64,000 nucleotides of DNA from Theocolax elegans (Eukaryota > Arthropoda > Insecta > Hymenoptera > Cerocephalidae). The DNA lies in NCBI GenBank assembly GCA_026168455.1, contig CM047430.1:70409044-70473043 (forward strand). The letters are read 5' to 3'. The notes under the pieces are model-generated. The model saw nothing but the letters and a program-made list of their open reading frames with translations, was not told where the DNA came from and made no database searches. The first letter of the stretch is position 1. The number at the start of each line of letters is the position of its first letter. The position numbers and the translations under genes were made by a program. Below, in pieces: positions 54,001 through 64,000 of this stretch.

Positions 54001-56934
54001 GGAGAGACCGATATTATTATACATATACATATTACCGAACGTTAAAATTTTGTAACAAATAACTCGCGATACGGTCTAAAAATTCGCGCTCTGGCTGGTG
54101 GCTTTTCCCACCACCAGAGGGAGACGACTATCTCTCTACACTCGTTGGAAGATCGTCGTCTGTTTTCTATATATATAGCCGCAGAACATCTTGCTGGCGT
54201 CGCATATCATCTTGCGACAGGCGTCTAAGGTATGATCTCCAGTTCCTTACTGAGGAGTCCAAGCTGGAGATCGAGGACGAAACGCCTTTAATTATTTTAA
54301 AAGGCCGTGCTCTGGGAAATTCCACCAACCATAGTGGACAAAGAGTACGATAGGCCTGCTTTATTCTAAAAGTAAAGCATTTGGTTCGGAGAGACCGATA
54401 TTATTATACATATACATATTACCGAACGTTAAAATTTTGTAACAAATAACTCGCGATACGGTCTAAAAATTCGCGCTCTGGCTGGTGGCTTTTCCCACCA
54501 CCAGAGGGAGACGACTATCTCTCTACACTCGTTGGAGAGATCGTCGTCTGTTTTCTATATATATAGCCGCAGAACATCTTGCTGGCGTCGCATATCATCT
54601 TGCGACAGGCGTCTAAGGTATGATCTCCAGTTCCTTACTGAGGAGTCCAAGCTGGAGATCGAGGACGAAACGCCTTTAATTATTTTAAAAGGCCGTGCTC
54701 TGGGAAATTCCACCAACCATAGTGGACAAAGAGTACGATAGGCCTGCTTTATTCTAAAAGTAAAGCATTTGGTTCGGAGAGACCGATATTATTATACATA
54801 TACATATTACCGAACGTTAAAATTTTGTAACAAATAACTCGCGATACGGTCTAAAAATTCGCGCTCTGGCTGGTGGCTTTTCCCACCACCAGAGGGAGAC
54901 GACTATCTCTCTACACTCGTTGGAGAGATCGTCGTCTGTTTTCTATATATATAGCCGCAGAACATCTTGCTGGCGTCGCATATCATCTTGCGACAGGCGT
55001 CTAAGGTATGATCTCCAGTTCCTTACTGAGGAGTCCAAGCTGGAGATCGAGGACGAAACGCCTTTAATTATTTTAAAAGGCCGTGCTCTGGGAAATTCCA
55101 CCAACCATAGTGGACAAAGAGTACGATAGGCCTGCTTTATTCTAAAAGTAAAGCATTTGGTTCGGAGAGACCGATATTATTATACATATACATATTACCG
55201 AACGTTAAAATTTTGTAACAAATAACTCGCGATACGGTCTAAAAATTCGCGCTCTGGCTGGTGGCTTTTCCCACCACCAGAGGGAGACGACTATCTCTCT
55301 ACACTCGTTGGAGAGATCGTCGTCTGTTTTCTATATATATAGCCGCAGAACATCTTGCTGGCGTCGCATATCATCTTGCGACAGGCGTCTAAGGTATGAT
55401 CTCCAGTTCCTTACTGAGGAGTCCAAGCTGGAGATCGAGGACGAAACGCCTTTAATTATTTTAAAAGGCCGTGCTCTGGGAAATTCCACCAACCATAGTG
55501 GACAAAGAGTACGATAGGCCTGCTTTATTCTAAAAGTAAAGCATTTGGTTCGGAGAGACCGATATTATTATACATATACATATTACCGAACGTTAAAATT
55601 TTGTAACAAATAACTCGCGATACGGTCTAAAAATTCGCGCTCTGGCTGGTGGCTTTTCCCACCACCAGAGGGAGACGACTATCTCTCTACACTCGTTGGA
55701 GAGATCGTCGTCTGTTTTCTATATATATAGCCGCAGAACATCTTGCTGGCGTCGCATATCATCTTGCGACAGGCGTCTAAGGTATGATCTCCAGTTCCTT
55801 ACTGAGGAGTCCAAGCTGGAGATCGAGGACGAAACGCCTTTAATTATTTTAAAAGGCCGTGCTCTGGGAAATTCCACCAACCATAGTGGACAAAGAGTAC
55901 GATAGGCCTGCTTTATTCTAAAAGTAAAGCATTTGGTTCGGAGAGACCGATATTATTATACATATACATATTACCGAACGTTAAAATTTTGTAACAAATA
56001 ACTCGCGATACGGTCTAAAAATTCGCGCTCTGGCTGGTGGCTTTTCCCACCACCAGAGGGAGACGACTATCTCTCTACACTCGTTGGAGAGATCGTCGTC
56101 TGTTTTCTATATATATAGCCGCAGAACATCTTGCTGGCGTCGCATATCATCTTGCGACAGGCGTCTAAGGTATGATCTCCAGTTCCTTACTGAGGAGTCC
56201 AAGCTGGAGATCGAGGACGAAACGCCTTTAATTATTTTAAAAGGCCGTGCTCTGGGAAATTCCACCAACCATAGTGGACAAAGAGTACGATAGGCCTGCT
56301 TTATACTAAAAGTAAAGCATTTGGTTCGGAGAGACCGATATTATTATACATATACATATTACCGAACGTTAAAATTTTGTAACAAATAACTCGCGATACG
56401 GTCTAAAAATTCGCGCTCTGGCTGGTGGCTTTTCCCACCACCAGAGGGAGACGACTATCTCTCTACACTCGTTGGAGAGATCGTCGTCTGTTTTCTATAT
56501 ATATAGCCGCAGAACATCTTGCTGGCGTCGCATATCATCTTGCGACAGGCGTCTAAGGTATGATCTCCAGTTCCTTACTGAGGAGTCCAAGCTGGAGATC
56601 GAGGACGAAACGCCTTTAATTATTTTAAAAGGCCGTGCTCTGGGAAATTCCACCAACCATAGTGGACAAAGAGTACGATAGGCCTGCTTTATTCTAAAAG
56701 TAAAGCATTTGGTTCGGAGAGACCGATATTATTATACATATACATATTACCGAACGTTAAAATTTTGTAACAAATAACTCGCGATACGGTCTAAAAATTC
56801 GCGCTCTGGCTGGTGGCTTTTCCCACCACCAGAGGGAGACGACTATCTCTCTACACTCGTTGGAGAGATCGTCGTCTGTTTTCTATATATATAGCCGCAG
56901 AACATCTTGCTGGCGTCGCATATCATCTTGCGAC

Positions 56935-57003
56935 AGGCGTCTAAGGTATGATCTCCAGTTCCTTACTGAGGAGTCCAAGCTGGAGATCGAGGACGAAACG
57001 CCT
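56935..57003 (+). ncRNA. Type III hammerhead ribozyme, last copy of the right arm
   Basis: The final unit keeps the full ribozyme unchanged, including core, GUC triplet, GAAA and all three helices. Even the edge copy of the array has not decayed. Confidence 0.88.
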
Positions 57004-57123
57004 TTAATTATTTTAAAAGGCCGTGCTCTGGGAAATTCCACCAACCATAGTGGACAAAGAGTACGATAGGCCTGCTTTATTCTAAAAGTAAAGCATTTGG
57101 TTCGGAGAGACCGATATTATTAT

Positions 57124-57138
57124 ACATGTATATACGTG
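57124..57138. repeat. Right copy of the 15-bp direct repeat flanking the satellite array
   Basis: acatgtatatacgtg here follows the last unit (its acat is shared with the unit, which otherwise continues atacatattacc). It matches 42606-42620 exactly. Joining the outer flanks through a single copy would give a plausible empty site. Confidence 0.75.
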
Positions 57139-57340
57139 GTCTACGCGTATAACCTGTATATGTAGATCGCATACGAAAGATTAGGTCTAACTTGATATAT
57201 ATATATTTCATATCCAACAGTAGAAAAGTGGTAGGTTTGTAATTTTATAGCGATGCCGCTGAATCTCGTATCGTACACTGTGTTCGTCTGGATAATTCCT
57301 TGAAATTAATAGAGATTCGCGTTTATCAAATATGTGTATA

Positions 57341-58997
57341 TGGGTGGTTCTCTGTGACATCGAAGATGAAAAAAATAAATATTGCTATAACTGTGGGAAT
57401 ATGTTTTAGAGGTATCCAGTAGTTCTCCTGAATTTTTTCAAATTTTTTCTGGGTCCTTATTTTAAGTTACAGAGAGTCAAAGTTGACATTTTAGCACTTT
57501 TTTGCATTATATGCCCATTTTCATGAATTTTTAGCTCCCAGGGGATGCATTTTTCACTAAAAACATAAGTATGACTTTTTTTGTAAAATTTTCCGAACTT
57601 TTCATTAAAAATACTTTTAAAGACATAAATGTATGCTGTCACACTCTTGTAAGCCATTTAAACCTTAAATAGTGAAAATCAGCAATTCTGCTCCGGACTC
57701 TGGTAACCTAATACTATCTAAAAGATGTCTTTTTATAGTCAGAAACTGCCTAAAAATTTCCAGAGTGGGTCTAAATCATCAAGATCACTTATGGTCAAAA
57801 TATCCGGGAAAAGTGCCCGAAATATTAATAGAAATGTATATTTGTTGCCTTATAACGATGAATCTAGTAGCATGATCATTGCAAAAAAATTTATGCACTT
57901 ACCTTGGAATGGTAGAAAAGTATCTCCACTTGTTTCAGTATCCATCTAATCCCCTGTAAGCTGCTAAAAATACAAATATTATTATAAAATTATAAAAAAT
58001 TATTTTTTAAACATTTATAATGCTGGATTTTTAGTTTTACATCCCTTACAAGAATTATAATACTAATCTGAAGGATTACTATAAAAGTATCAACATTATT
58101 ATTATTATTATTCAGCAATACATTGTTTAGATTTCACAAACTTGTCACTGTCACGTTATCATATTATTCATTATAATTATATATCCGATTTATTTATATA
58201 TCTTTTGTATTAAATACGTATATTCAGTTATTGTCATAATGATGTTTATATATTTATAGTGATCCTTCAGATTAGTATTATAATTCTTGTAAGGGATGTA
58301 AAACTAAAAATTCAGCATTATAAATGTTTAAAACTTAATTTTTTACATTTGTATAATAATATTTGTATTTTTAGCAGCTTACAGGGGATTAGATGGATAC
58401 TGAAACAAGTGAAGATACTTTTCTACCATTCCAAGGTAAGTGCATAAATTTTTTTGCAATGATCATGCTACTAGATTCATCGTTATAAGGCAACAAATAT
58501 ACATTTCTATTAATATTTCGGGCACTTTTCCCGGATATTTTGACCATAAGTGATCTTGATGATTTAGACCCACTCTGGAAATTTTTAGGCAGTTTCTGAC
58601 TATAAAAAGACATGTTTTAGACAGTATTAGGTTACCAGAGTCCGGAGCAGAATTGCTGATTTTCACTATTTAAGGTTTAAATGGCTTACAAGAGTGTGAC
58701 AGCATACATTTATGTCTTTAAAAGTATTTTTAATGAAAAGTTCGGAAAATTTTACAAAAAAAGTCATACTTATGTTTTTAGTGAAAAATGCATCCCCTGG
58801 GAGCTAAAAATTCATGAAAATGGGCATATAATGCAAAAAAGTGCTAAAATGTCAACTTTGACTCTCTGTAACTTAAAATAAGGACCCAGAAAAAATTTGA
58901 AAAAATTCAGGAGAACTACTGGATACCTCTAAAACATATTCCCACAGTTATAGCAATATTTATTTTTTTCATCTTCGATGTCACAGAGAACCACCCA
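57341..58997. mobile_element. 1.66-kb foldback (long inverted-repeat) element
   Basis: Two arms of about 745 bp (57341 to about 58086, and about 58253 to 58997) are near-perfect reverse complements around a 165-bp AT-rich spacer. The ends are TGGGTGGTTCTCTGTGAC and its complement, flanked by TA (TATA on the left), which fits a TA target duplication. The same 66-67-codon frames occur in both arms, in opposite directions, as expected of a palindrome; I recognise no transposase in them. One arm has ATG at 58392 followed by 14 codons and a GTAAGT donor near 58435, which could be the relic first exon of a parent element. It begins about 200 bp from the satellite array. I cannot assign a superfamily. 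Confidence 0.8.
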
Positions 58998-59002
58998 TAT
59001 AT

Positions 59003-61153
59003 ATATACATACCTTTTTTACAAAAAAGGACTAGTTGTCGTTGCCTGTATATATTTTATAAAAATTTATATGCGCACAAAGGAAAACGTTTAATTAAACT
59101 TATTATTATACTGTTTAACAATGGACTATACTAAGGATGCCGAAATACTAAGAAGTGCTATATTTATGTAGGTATAATATAATTTCATACAAGAACATTA
59201 ATTTTTGTTGCAACAATTAAGGAAGTTTTACTATATATATCACATGTTTCTTATTCAATATTAATACAATATAGAATTGTAATGAAAATTAACATTTTGT
59301 TACAAACATTTAGTAATAAAAATACGAAGACTGGCAAATAAGAAAACTGTAAATCATGTATATAGTAAACTTTTCGAGAAAATTCCCTAATAGTTACAAC
59401 AAAAATTAAAGATAAATGTAATAGTTTAATCAATATTTCCGATCAAGCACAAAAATTTGAACAAATCTTGTATGTCATCATACATACATTTTTTAATTTC
59501 AATGAAATATATAATATAATACTATTAAATTTTTTATAAACAAAATACTAATTTTTAATGTGATACAATTTTCTCGATACAGTATATATATGTGCGTTTA
59601 TATCCTGCATATATTAATATGCATTTTAAAAAAAAGTAAATTTATTCCTCGCTTAAAAACAACAGTTGGCCAAGTCACGATCAATCTGAAATTGAAGAAA
59701 AATACCGTTTACGAAAAATTCTCTAACTGCATATTTAATTTAAATGTATATCTATATCCGTGGATCGGCCCGTAAAATTAAACGAAAATACGTATATAAC
59801 GAAACGATAAATGGGAAACTATATCGATCCTTAAAATCGATAAGATCGATCGTGCGATTTCAAAAAAACAAAAAAAAAGGAATAGAATGTGAATCGACAA
59901 GAAACTCTTAACGCGTTAGAATTTTGAATGAGGTGTTTGTGTATCAGTGATATCCTCCATTATTCATCGTGTAAGATGGAAAAACGCGGGGGTATTAAAC
60001 AAACCGTCGACTTCCTCGAGTAATAGCCTTGGGAATAAAATTTTGTCGTACACACATCGCGTAATAAATATTATCGTCGGAATAGTAACGCGGAAGCTAC
60101 CGGAGTTATCTTTTCACCTCGAGTGAGAAAGAGCGGGAGAGATCTCGGGAGAGAGAGAGAGAGAGAGAGAGGAAAAGAGAGAAAAAGAGAGAGAGTATAA
60201 CGATCGGCTTATCGCGATCGATACTCGTATTCTTAAGCCGCCGACGCTCGTTAGAAACATCTGCCGCGTCTCTAGGGTAGTATTCTGGCGCGTGGCCACG
60301 CACCAATCAGGCACTCTCTTTCTCGCTCTCCCTCTCTCTCTCTTTGCGCGTCATTGTCCAAACGTTTCTCTCTCGCTCACTCGTTCGCTCTCCGTTCAAC
60401 GGGGCCTCGCTCGCGGGAAACCGAGCGATCGGAACGAGACAAGTATTCTTTATACCCATGTATACATATATACATATATGTATGTATATACGCACATATA
60501 TATGTATACACCTGGAATGAAAGACGAATGCTGCGATTTTGATCTTGTATTTATACTCAGGGTTTACTATTGCAGATGCGGCGATAGTCATTGCAATGAC
60601 AATAGATTGTTTACATTGTTTAGCTGAGGAGTATTAAAATTTATAAAACGTATACAATATTGCAGTTTGTTATTAATTTTCTCTCTCTCTCTCTACGATT
60701 ATTAAAATAGGTACAAAATATTCATATTCCGCAATAAAAAAATATAAGGAGATCTAAAGAAAATAAAGAAATCGATAAATTCCAAACGATGGGAAATCTA
60801 TTGAAAACAGAAAGCGTATAATGAACCCGAAACGTATAAATATATAAAAAAAAAAGCCCTCGAGGAATGGTGAAAAACTGACGTGCATTGTCGAGAGAAT
60901 CGGTGACGCGGCAAACGTCTACGAAACCGAACGAGAAAAGAAAAAGAAAAAAAAAGGCCGGTGCACCTTACTCTCGAGTGGTCCCCGCGTGCACCGAAGC
61001 TCGCGAGAGGGTGCACGCAAGTGGGAGAGTCGATGTTGCGGCATCCCTCGGTGCTTTTTACGCCGGGCCACAAGGAAACCCCCGCACAAACCTCGGGAGG
61101 GAGAGAGAGAGAGAGAGAGAGAGAGGTCGTGGCTCCTAGGTGTTGGAGCTGAT
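59003..61153. other. Intergenic DNA with (GA)n tracts and CpG-richer blocks
   Basis: 59003-59950 is AT-rich and featureless. 60100-60440 and 60880-61150 are CpG-richer, with (GA)n at 60149-60171 and 61101-61125 and (CT)n near 60329-60344. This texture resembles insect promoter or leader DNA, but no exon is supported. Confidence 0.45.
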
Positions 61154-62240
61154 TTTGAATCCGCGTAGGGTCGTGAACGCGCGCGCGCCCCCGGAACCGA
61201 GGCGCGTGCCCTCTTCAATGGAGTAGAAGTATAGCTGCCCCGAATCCCCGATCGGCGAAAGGGCTACGGTCGATGCTCTTTTCTCCTTCGGTCTATACGG
61301 AGCTTTAATTTCCTTTGTCTCGTCTATCTCTCTCTTTATTTTTGACAATACTGTTACAGCTTATGAAGTTTATGGATGCTGATCACGATTTTTGACCATC
61401 GTGGTTGACGAGATTTTTGCGTTATTGATGAGTGCTTTTTGTTGTGATGACGATTGTGATCGATGTACAATTTTTTGGAAACTTAGACAGATGAACTATG
61501 AGACTAACGGTTTTTCTGTAACCATTTAGTATAACAAATTTTAACCAATAATTTTTACACATTTTTTGCAATTTTGTTTGCCTTTATAGTTTGTAATTAT
61601 AGAAGTGGAAAGGACAATTTTATTATACTGTATTGCAGTTAGACCTCGTGAAATATCAAAAATTTTGAATGGTAATATGAACTCATCACTATGTATATAT
61701 ATATATATATACCATAGAAATTTGTTATTTCGACCAAGTCATTGTAACAAGCGTATATATGCATCACTTCGGAAAGAAAAGTCAGTATAGTCGAAAAGTA
61801 AGGAAAAAAGAAAATGCAATTCAGTAATGAAGGATACGCATTCGATCAAGCTAAATCAGCTTCGTCTTGTATAAAAGTGTCCTTTGTCCGTCTTTCCTCG
61901 AAGGTCGTATCGTAAGCATAAATTAATGGAGATCGACGGGAAGATGAATGCTCGGTTTGGAAAAATGATTTCTCCGTCGAAATGGAAGGATTTTGCTCGG
62001 CGGAAAGCCGGCGAGTGAGAAAGAGAAGAGAAGAGAAGAGGAGAGGAGAGAAGGGCGGTGTAGGAACGAAACGAAACGAGAAAGAGAAAAGAGGGCCCAG
62101 GTGAACGGCCTAACGACTGGAAGGACGATTTTTCATTTTTCGATGCCACGAGACCCCCGACAATGGACGCGTGTCACGAGCCGGCTGCAGCTGCTTGCCA
62201 CTGTTTGTCGCGCACACATGGCGCCCGAAACCTCGTGTGC

Positions 62241-62242
<2 letters not shown>
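61154..62242. repeat. Direct duplication, copy 1 (1089 bp)
   Basis: This segment recurs 1758 bp downstream at 62912-64000 with near identity. Two single-base length differences were seen: an A-run near 61660 and a T near 62058. The left boundary lies next to (GA)n tracts in both copies. A 60-odd-codon minus-strand frame (starting at 61348) is present in both copies but matches no family I know. A TA microsatellite (61692-61711) and a GA-rich block (62016-62050) lie inside. Confidence 0.95.

Positions 62243-62273
<31 letters not shown>
62241..62273 (+). repeat. CAG trinucleotide tract
   Basis: CAA, nine CAG repeats and CAA, starting where the visible duplication ends. In one frame this is a run of eleven glutamines. 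I do not call a gene, because the surrounding frame has no recognisable domain and no clear splice context. Confidence 0.7.
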
Positions 62274-62274
<1 letters not shown>

Positions 62275-62911
62275 GCGAGAGATCTCTACGCGAGATCAAA
62301 GTACGTATGTTGCCTCTGGTCTACGGGCTACGTTCGCTGCTTATATTGCATTTGCACGTGCCTCACTATACACTTCGACCCTTTTCGCGCTTCGTGAATT
62401 TTTACGACGAGTCGGTGATTAGATTACTCGGATTATTCGCCGATGATAAGACTTCAAAACGACGACTTGTACGTGACTTTTTCCGTACGGTCGCTCAATC
62501 ATTGCCACTGTTTCCTACGATAAACACTTCAATATACATATATACAGATATATATAGTATCGTAAGAGAATTATTTTAAATTGCTGGACCATAGCGCAAT
62601 GTATACGTACAAAGAAAAGGTCTTACCGAATTTCACGAAATATCGAATAAAAACAATAAATATATTTAAGGAGGAGCCGAAAAAAAGGCAACCGTAATGC
62701 GATGGCAAGCCTAACGGAACGCGTCGGTCGAAAAAATTAAATGGTATTTTTCATCAAATAGGAACAGCTGCATCCACATGGACCGTTCGAGGCGAGAGTG
62801 GAAAGCCAGCGGCTGAGAGATCGATATATTCGAAAGGATCCGTAGGACAGATAATATCTTTGCCTCTTCGGTCGAGAGAGAAACAGAGAGAGAGAGAGAG
62901 AGAGGAGAGAG
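62274..62911. other. Unique DNA between the two duplication copies
   Basis: About 640 bp with no supported gene. It is CpG-bearing at the left end and AT-rich in the middle. It ends in a (GA)n tract at 62885-62904 that touches the start of duplication copy 2. Confidence 0.5.
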
Positions 62912-64000
62912 TTTGAATCCGCGTAGGGTCGTGAACGCGCGCGCGCCCCCGGAACCGAGGCGCGTGCCCTCTTCAATGGAGTAGAAGTATAGCTGCCCCG
63001 AATCCCCGATCGGCGAAAGGGCTACGGTCGATGCTCTTTTCTCCTTCGGTCTATACGGAGCTTTAATTTCCTTTGTCTCGTCTATCTCTCTCTTTATTTT
63101 TGACAATACTGTTACAGCTTATGAAGTTTATGGATGCTGATCACGATTTTTGACCATCGTGGTTGACGAGATTTTTGCGTTATTGATGAGTGCTTTTTGT
63201 TGTGATGACGATTGTGATCGATGTACAATTTTTTGGAAACTTAGACAGATGAACTATGAGACTAACGGTTTTTCTGTAACCATTTAGTATAACAAATTTT
63301 AACCAATAATTTTTACACATTTTTTGCAATTTTGTTTGCCTTTATAGTTTGTAATTATAGAAGTGGAAAGGACAATTTTATTATACTGTATTGCAGTTAG
63401 ACCTCGTGAAATATCAAAATTTTGAATGGTAATATGAACTCATCACTATGTATATATATATATATATACCATAGAAATTTGTTATTTCGACCAAGTCATT
63501 GTAACAAGCGTATATATGCATCACTTCGGAAAGAAAAGTCAGTATAGTCGAAAAGTAAGGAAAAAAGAAAATGCAATTCAGTAATGAAGGATACGCATTC
63601 GATCAAGCTAAATCAGCTTCGTCTTGTATAAAAGTGTCCTTTGTCCGTCTTTCCTCGAAGGTCGTATCGTAAGCATAAATTAATGGAGATCGACGGGAAG
63701 ATGAATGCTCGGTTTGGAAAAATGATTTCTCCGTCGAAATGGAAGGATTTTGCTCGGCGGAAAGCCGGCGAGTGAGAAAGAGAAGAGAAGAGAAGAGGAG
63801 AGGAGAGAAGGGCGGTTGTAGGAACGAAACGAAACGAGAAAGAGAAAAGAGGGCCCAGGTGAACGGCCTAACGACTGGAAGGACGATTTTTCATTTTTCG
63901 ATGCCACGAGACCCCCGACAATGGACGCGTGTCACGAGCCGGCTGCAGCTGCTTGCCACTGTTTGTCGCGCACACATGGCGCCCGAAACCTCGTGTGCCA
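62912..64000. repeat. Direct duplication, copy 2 (cut by the window end)
   Basis: Matches 61154-62242 at a constant offset of 1758 bp after two compensating single-base indels. The window ends inside the copy, so its true length and the number of copies are unknown. Confidence 0.95.

Larger units (their letters stand above)
47843..57127 (+). repeat. Right arm of the hammerhead satellite: 24 units of 388 bp
   Basis: Twenty-four units run in the opposite sense to the left arm at a strict 388-bp period. Unit 17 is 387 bp because of a one-base-pair-scale deletion near 54150. Ribozymes are on the plus strand at 48012 plus 388 per unit up to 53832, then 54219, 54607, 54995, 55383, 55771, 56159, 56547 and 56935. 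Other hairpins, in unit 1: a 12-bp stem at 47881-47911, two 7-bp blocks around one mismatch at 47914-47954, and GTCGCA/TGCGAC at 47992-48011, which abuts the ribozyme. GCCTTT/AAAGGC, CTTTA/TAAAG and GTTCGG/CCGAAC follow it. A 69-codon frame recurs in nearly every unit but is probably a by-product of identity. The last unit ends about 24 nt short of where the left arm starts. Confidence 0.97.

Noticed and set aside
42620..57127. CRISPR-like array
   Set aside because: The repeats are 388 bp, abut without unique spacers, and lie in a eukaryotic genome with an internal inversion.
60100..60450. Possible promoter with CCAAT and CpG-rich sequence
   Set aside because: The motifs are short and common and no downstream exon is visible in the window. 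Only a composition note is justified.
61136..61348. A minus-strand frame conserved in both duplication copies as a candidate gene
   Set aside because: The conservation only reflects recent duplication. The frame matches no family I know and its ends differ between copies.
62163..62579. A 138-codon frame with a polyglutamine run
   Set aside because: The glutamines come from the CAG tract. The rest has no recognisable domain, and two other frames in the same place are also open.

Overview
The window is eukaryotic nuclear DNA from an insect. It holds three intron-rich genes with GT-AG introns, AT-rich introns, many GA/CT/TA/GT microsatellites and a Spaetzle-family gene, a family I know from arthropods. 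Base composition and microsatellite style suggest Hymenoptera, but that is a guess.

Layout. 1-3013: no gene seen. 3014-8522 (minus): a 14-exon SLC5-type sodium/solute symporter, about 606 aa. 11992-17475 (minus): an 18-exon P5A-type P-type ATPase of the ATP13A1 family, about 1155 aa, with all catalytic motifs intact. 20944-28675 (plus): a 7-exon Spaetzle-like secreted cystine-knot ligand, about 327 aa, with a furin-type site ahead of a 107-aa C-terminal domain. All exon junctions were set by hand from splice sites and reading phase, and all three models stay open from start to stop. 28676-42605: long intergenic DNA with microsatellites, a decayed tRNA-like segment and small inverted-repeat elements. 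42620-57127: a 14.5-kb satellite array. 57341-58997: a foldback (inverted-repeat) element. 59003-64000: intergenic DNA ending in a 1.09-kb direct duplication cut by the window edge.

The outstanding feature is the satellite array. Its unit is 388 bp, present in 37 full copies plus one partial copy at near identity: 13 copies and the partial in one orientation, then 24 in the opposite orientation, meeting at a 14-nt filler (47829-47842). Each unit carries what reads as a complete type III hammerhead ribozyme: helix III AGGCGU/ACGCCU, a GUC cleavage triplet, helix I UAAGG/CCUUA, core CUGAGGA, helix II GUCC/GGAC, and GAAA. Loops I and II contain a perfect 9-nt complement. Most of the rest of the unit folds into further hairpins. 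The array is flanked by a 15-bp direct repeat (acatgtatatacgtg), like a target-site duplication. A transcript of either arm should self-cleave into 388-nt RNAs. A retrozyme-like origin (circular RNA, rolling-circle reverse transcription, integration) is a hypothesis; ordinary satellite amplification is the alternative.

The three protein genes share no obvious pathway (membrane transport, ER P5A ATPase, Toll-ligand signalling). They are simply neighbours.
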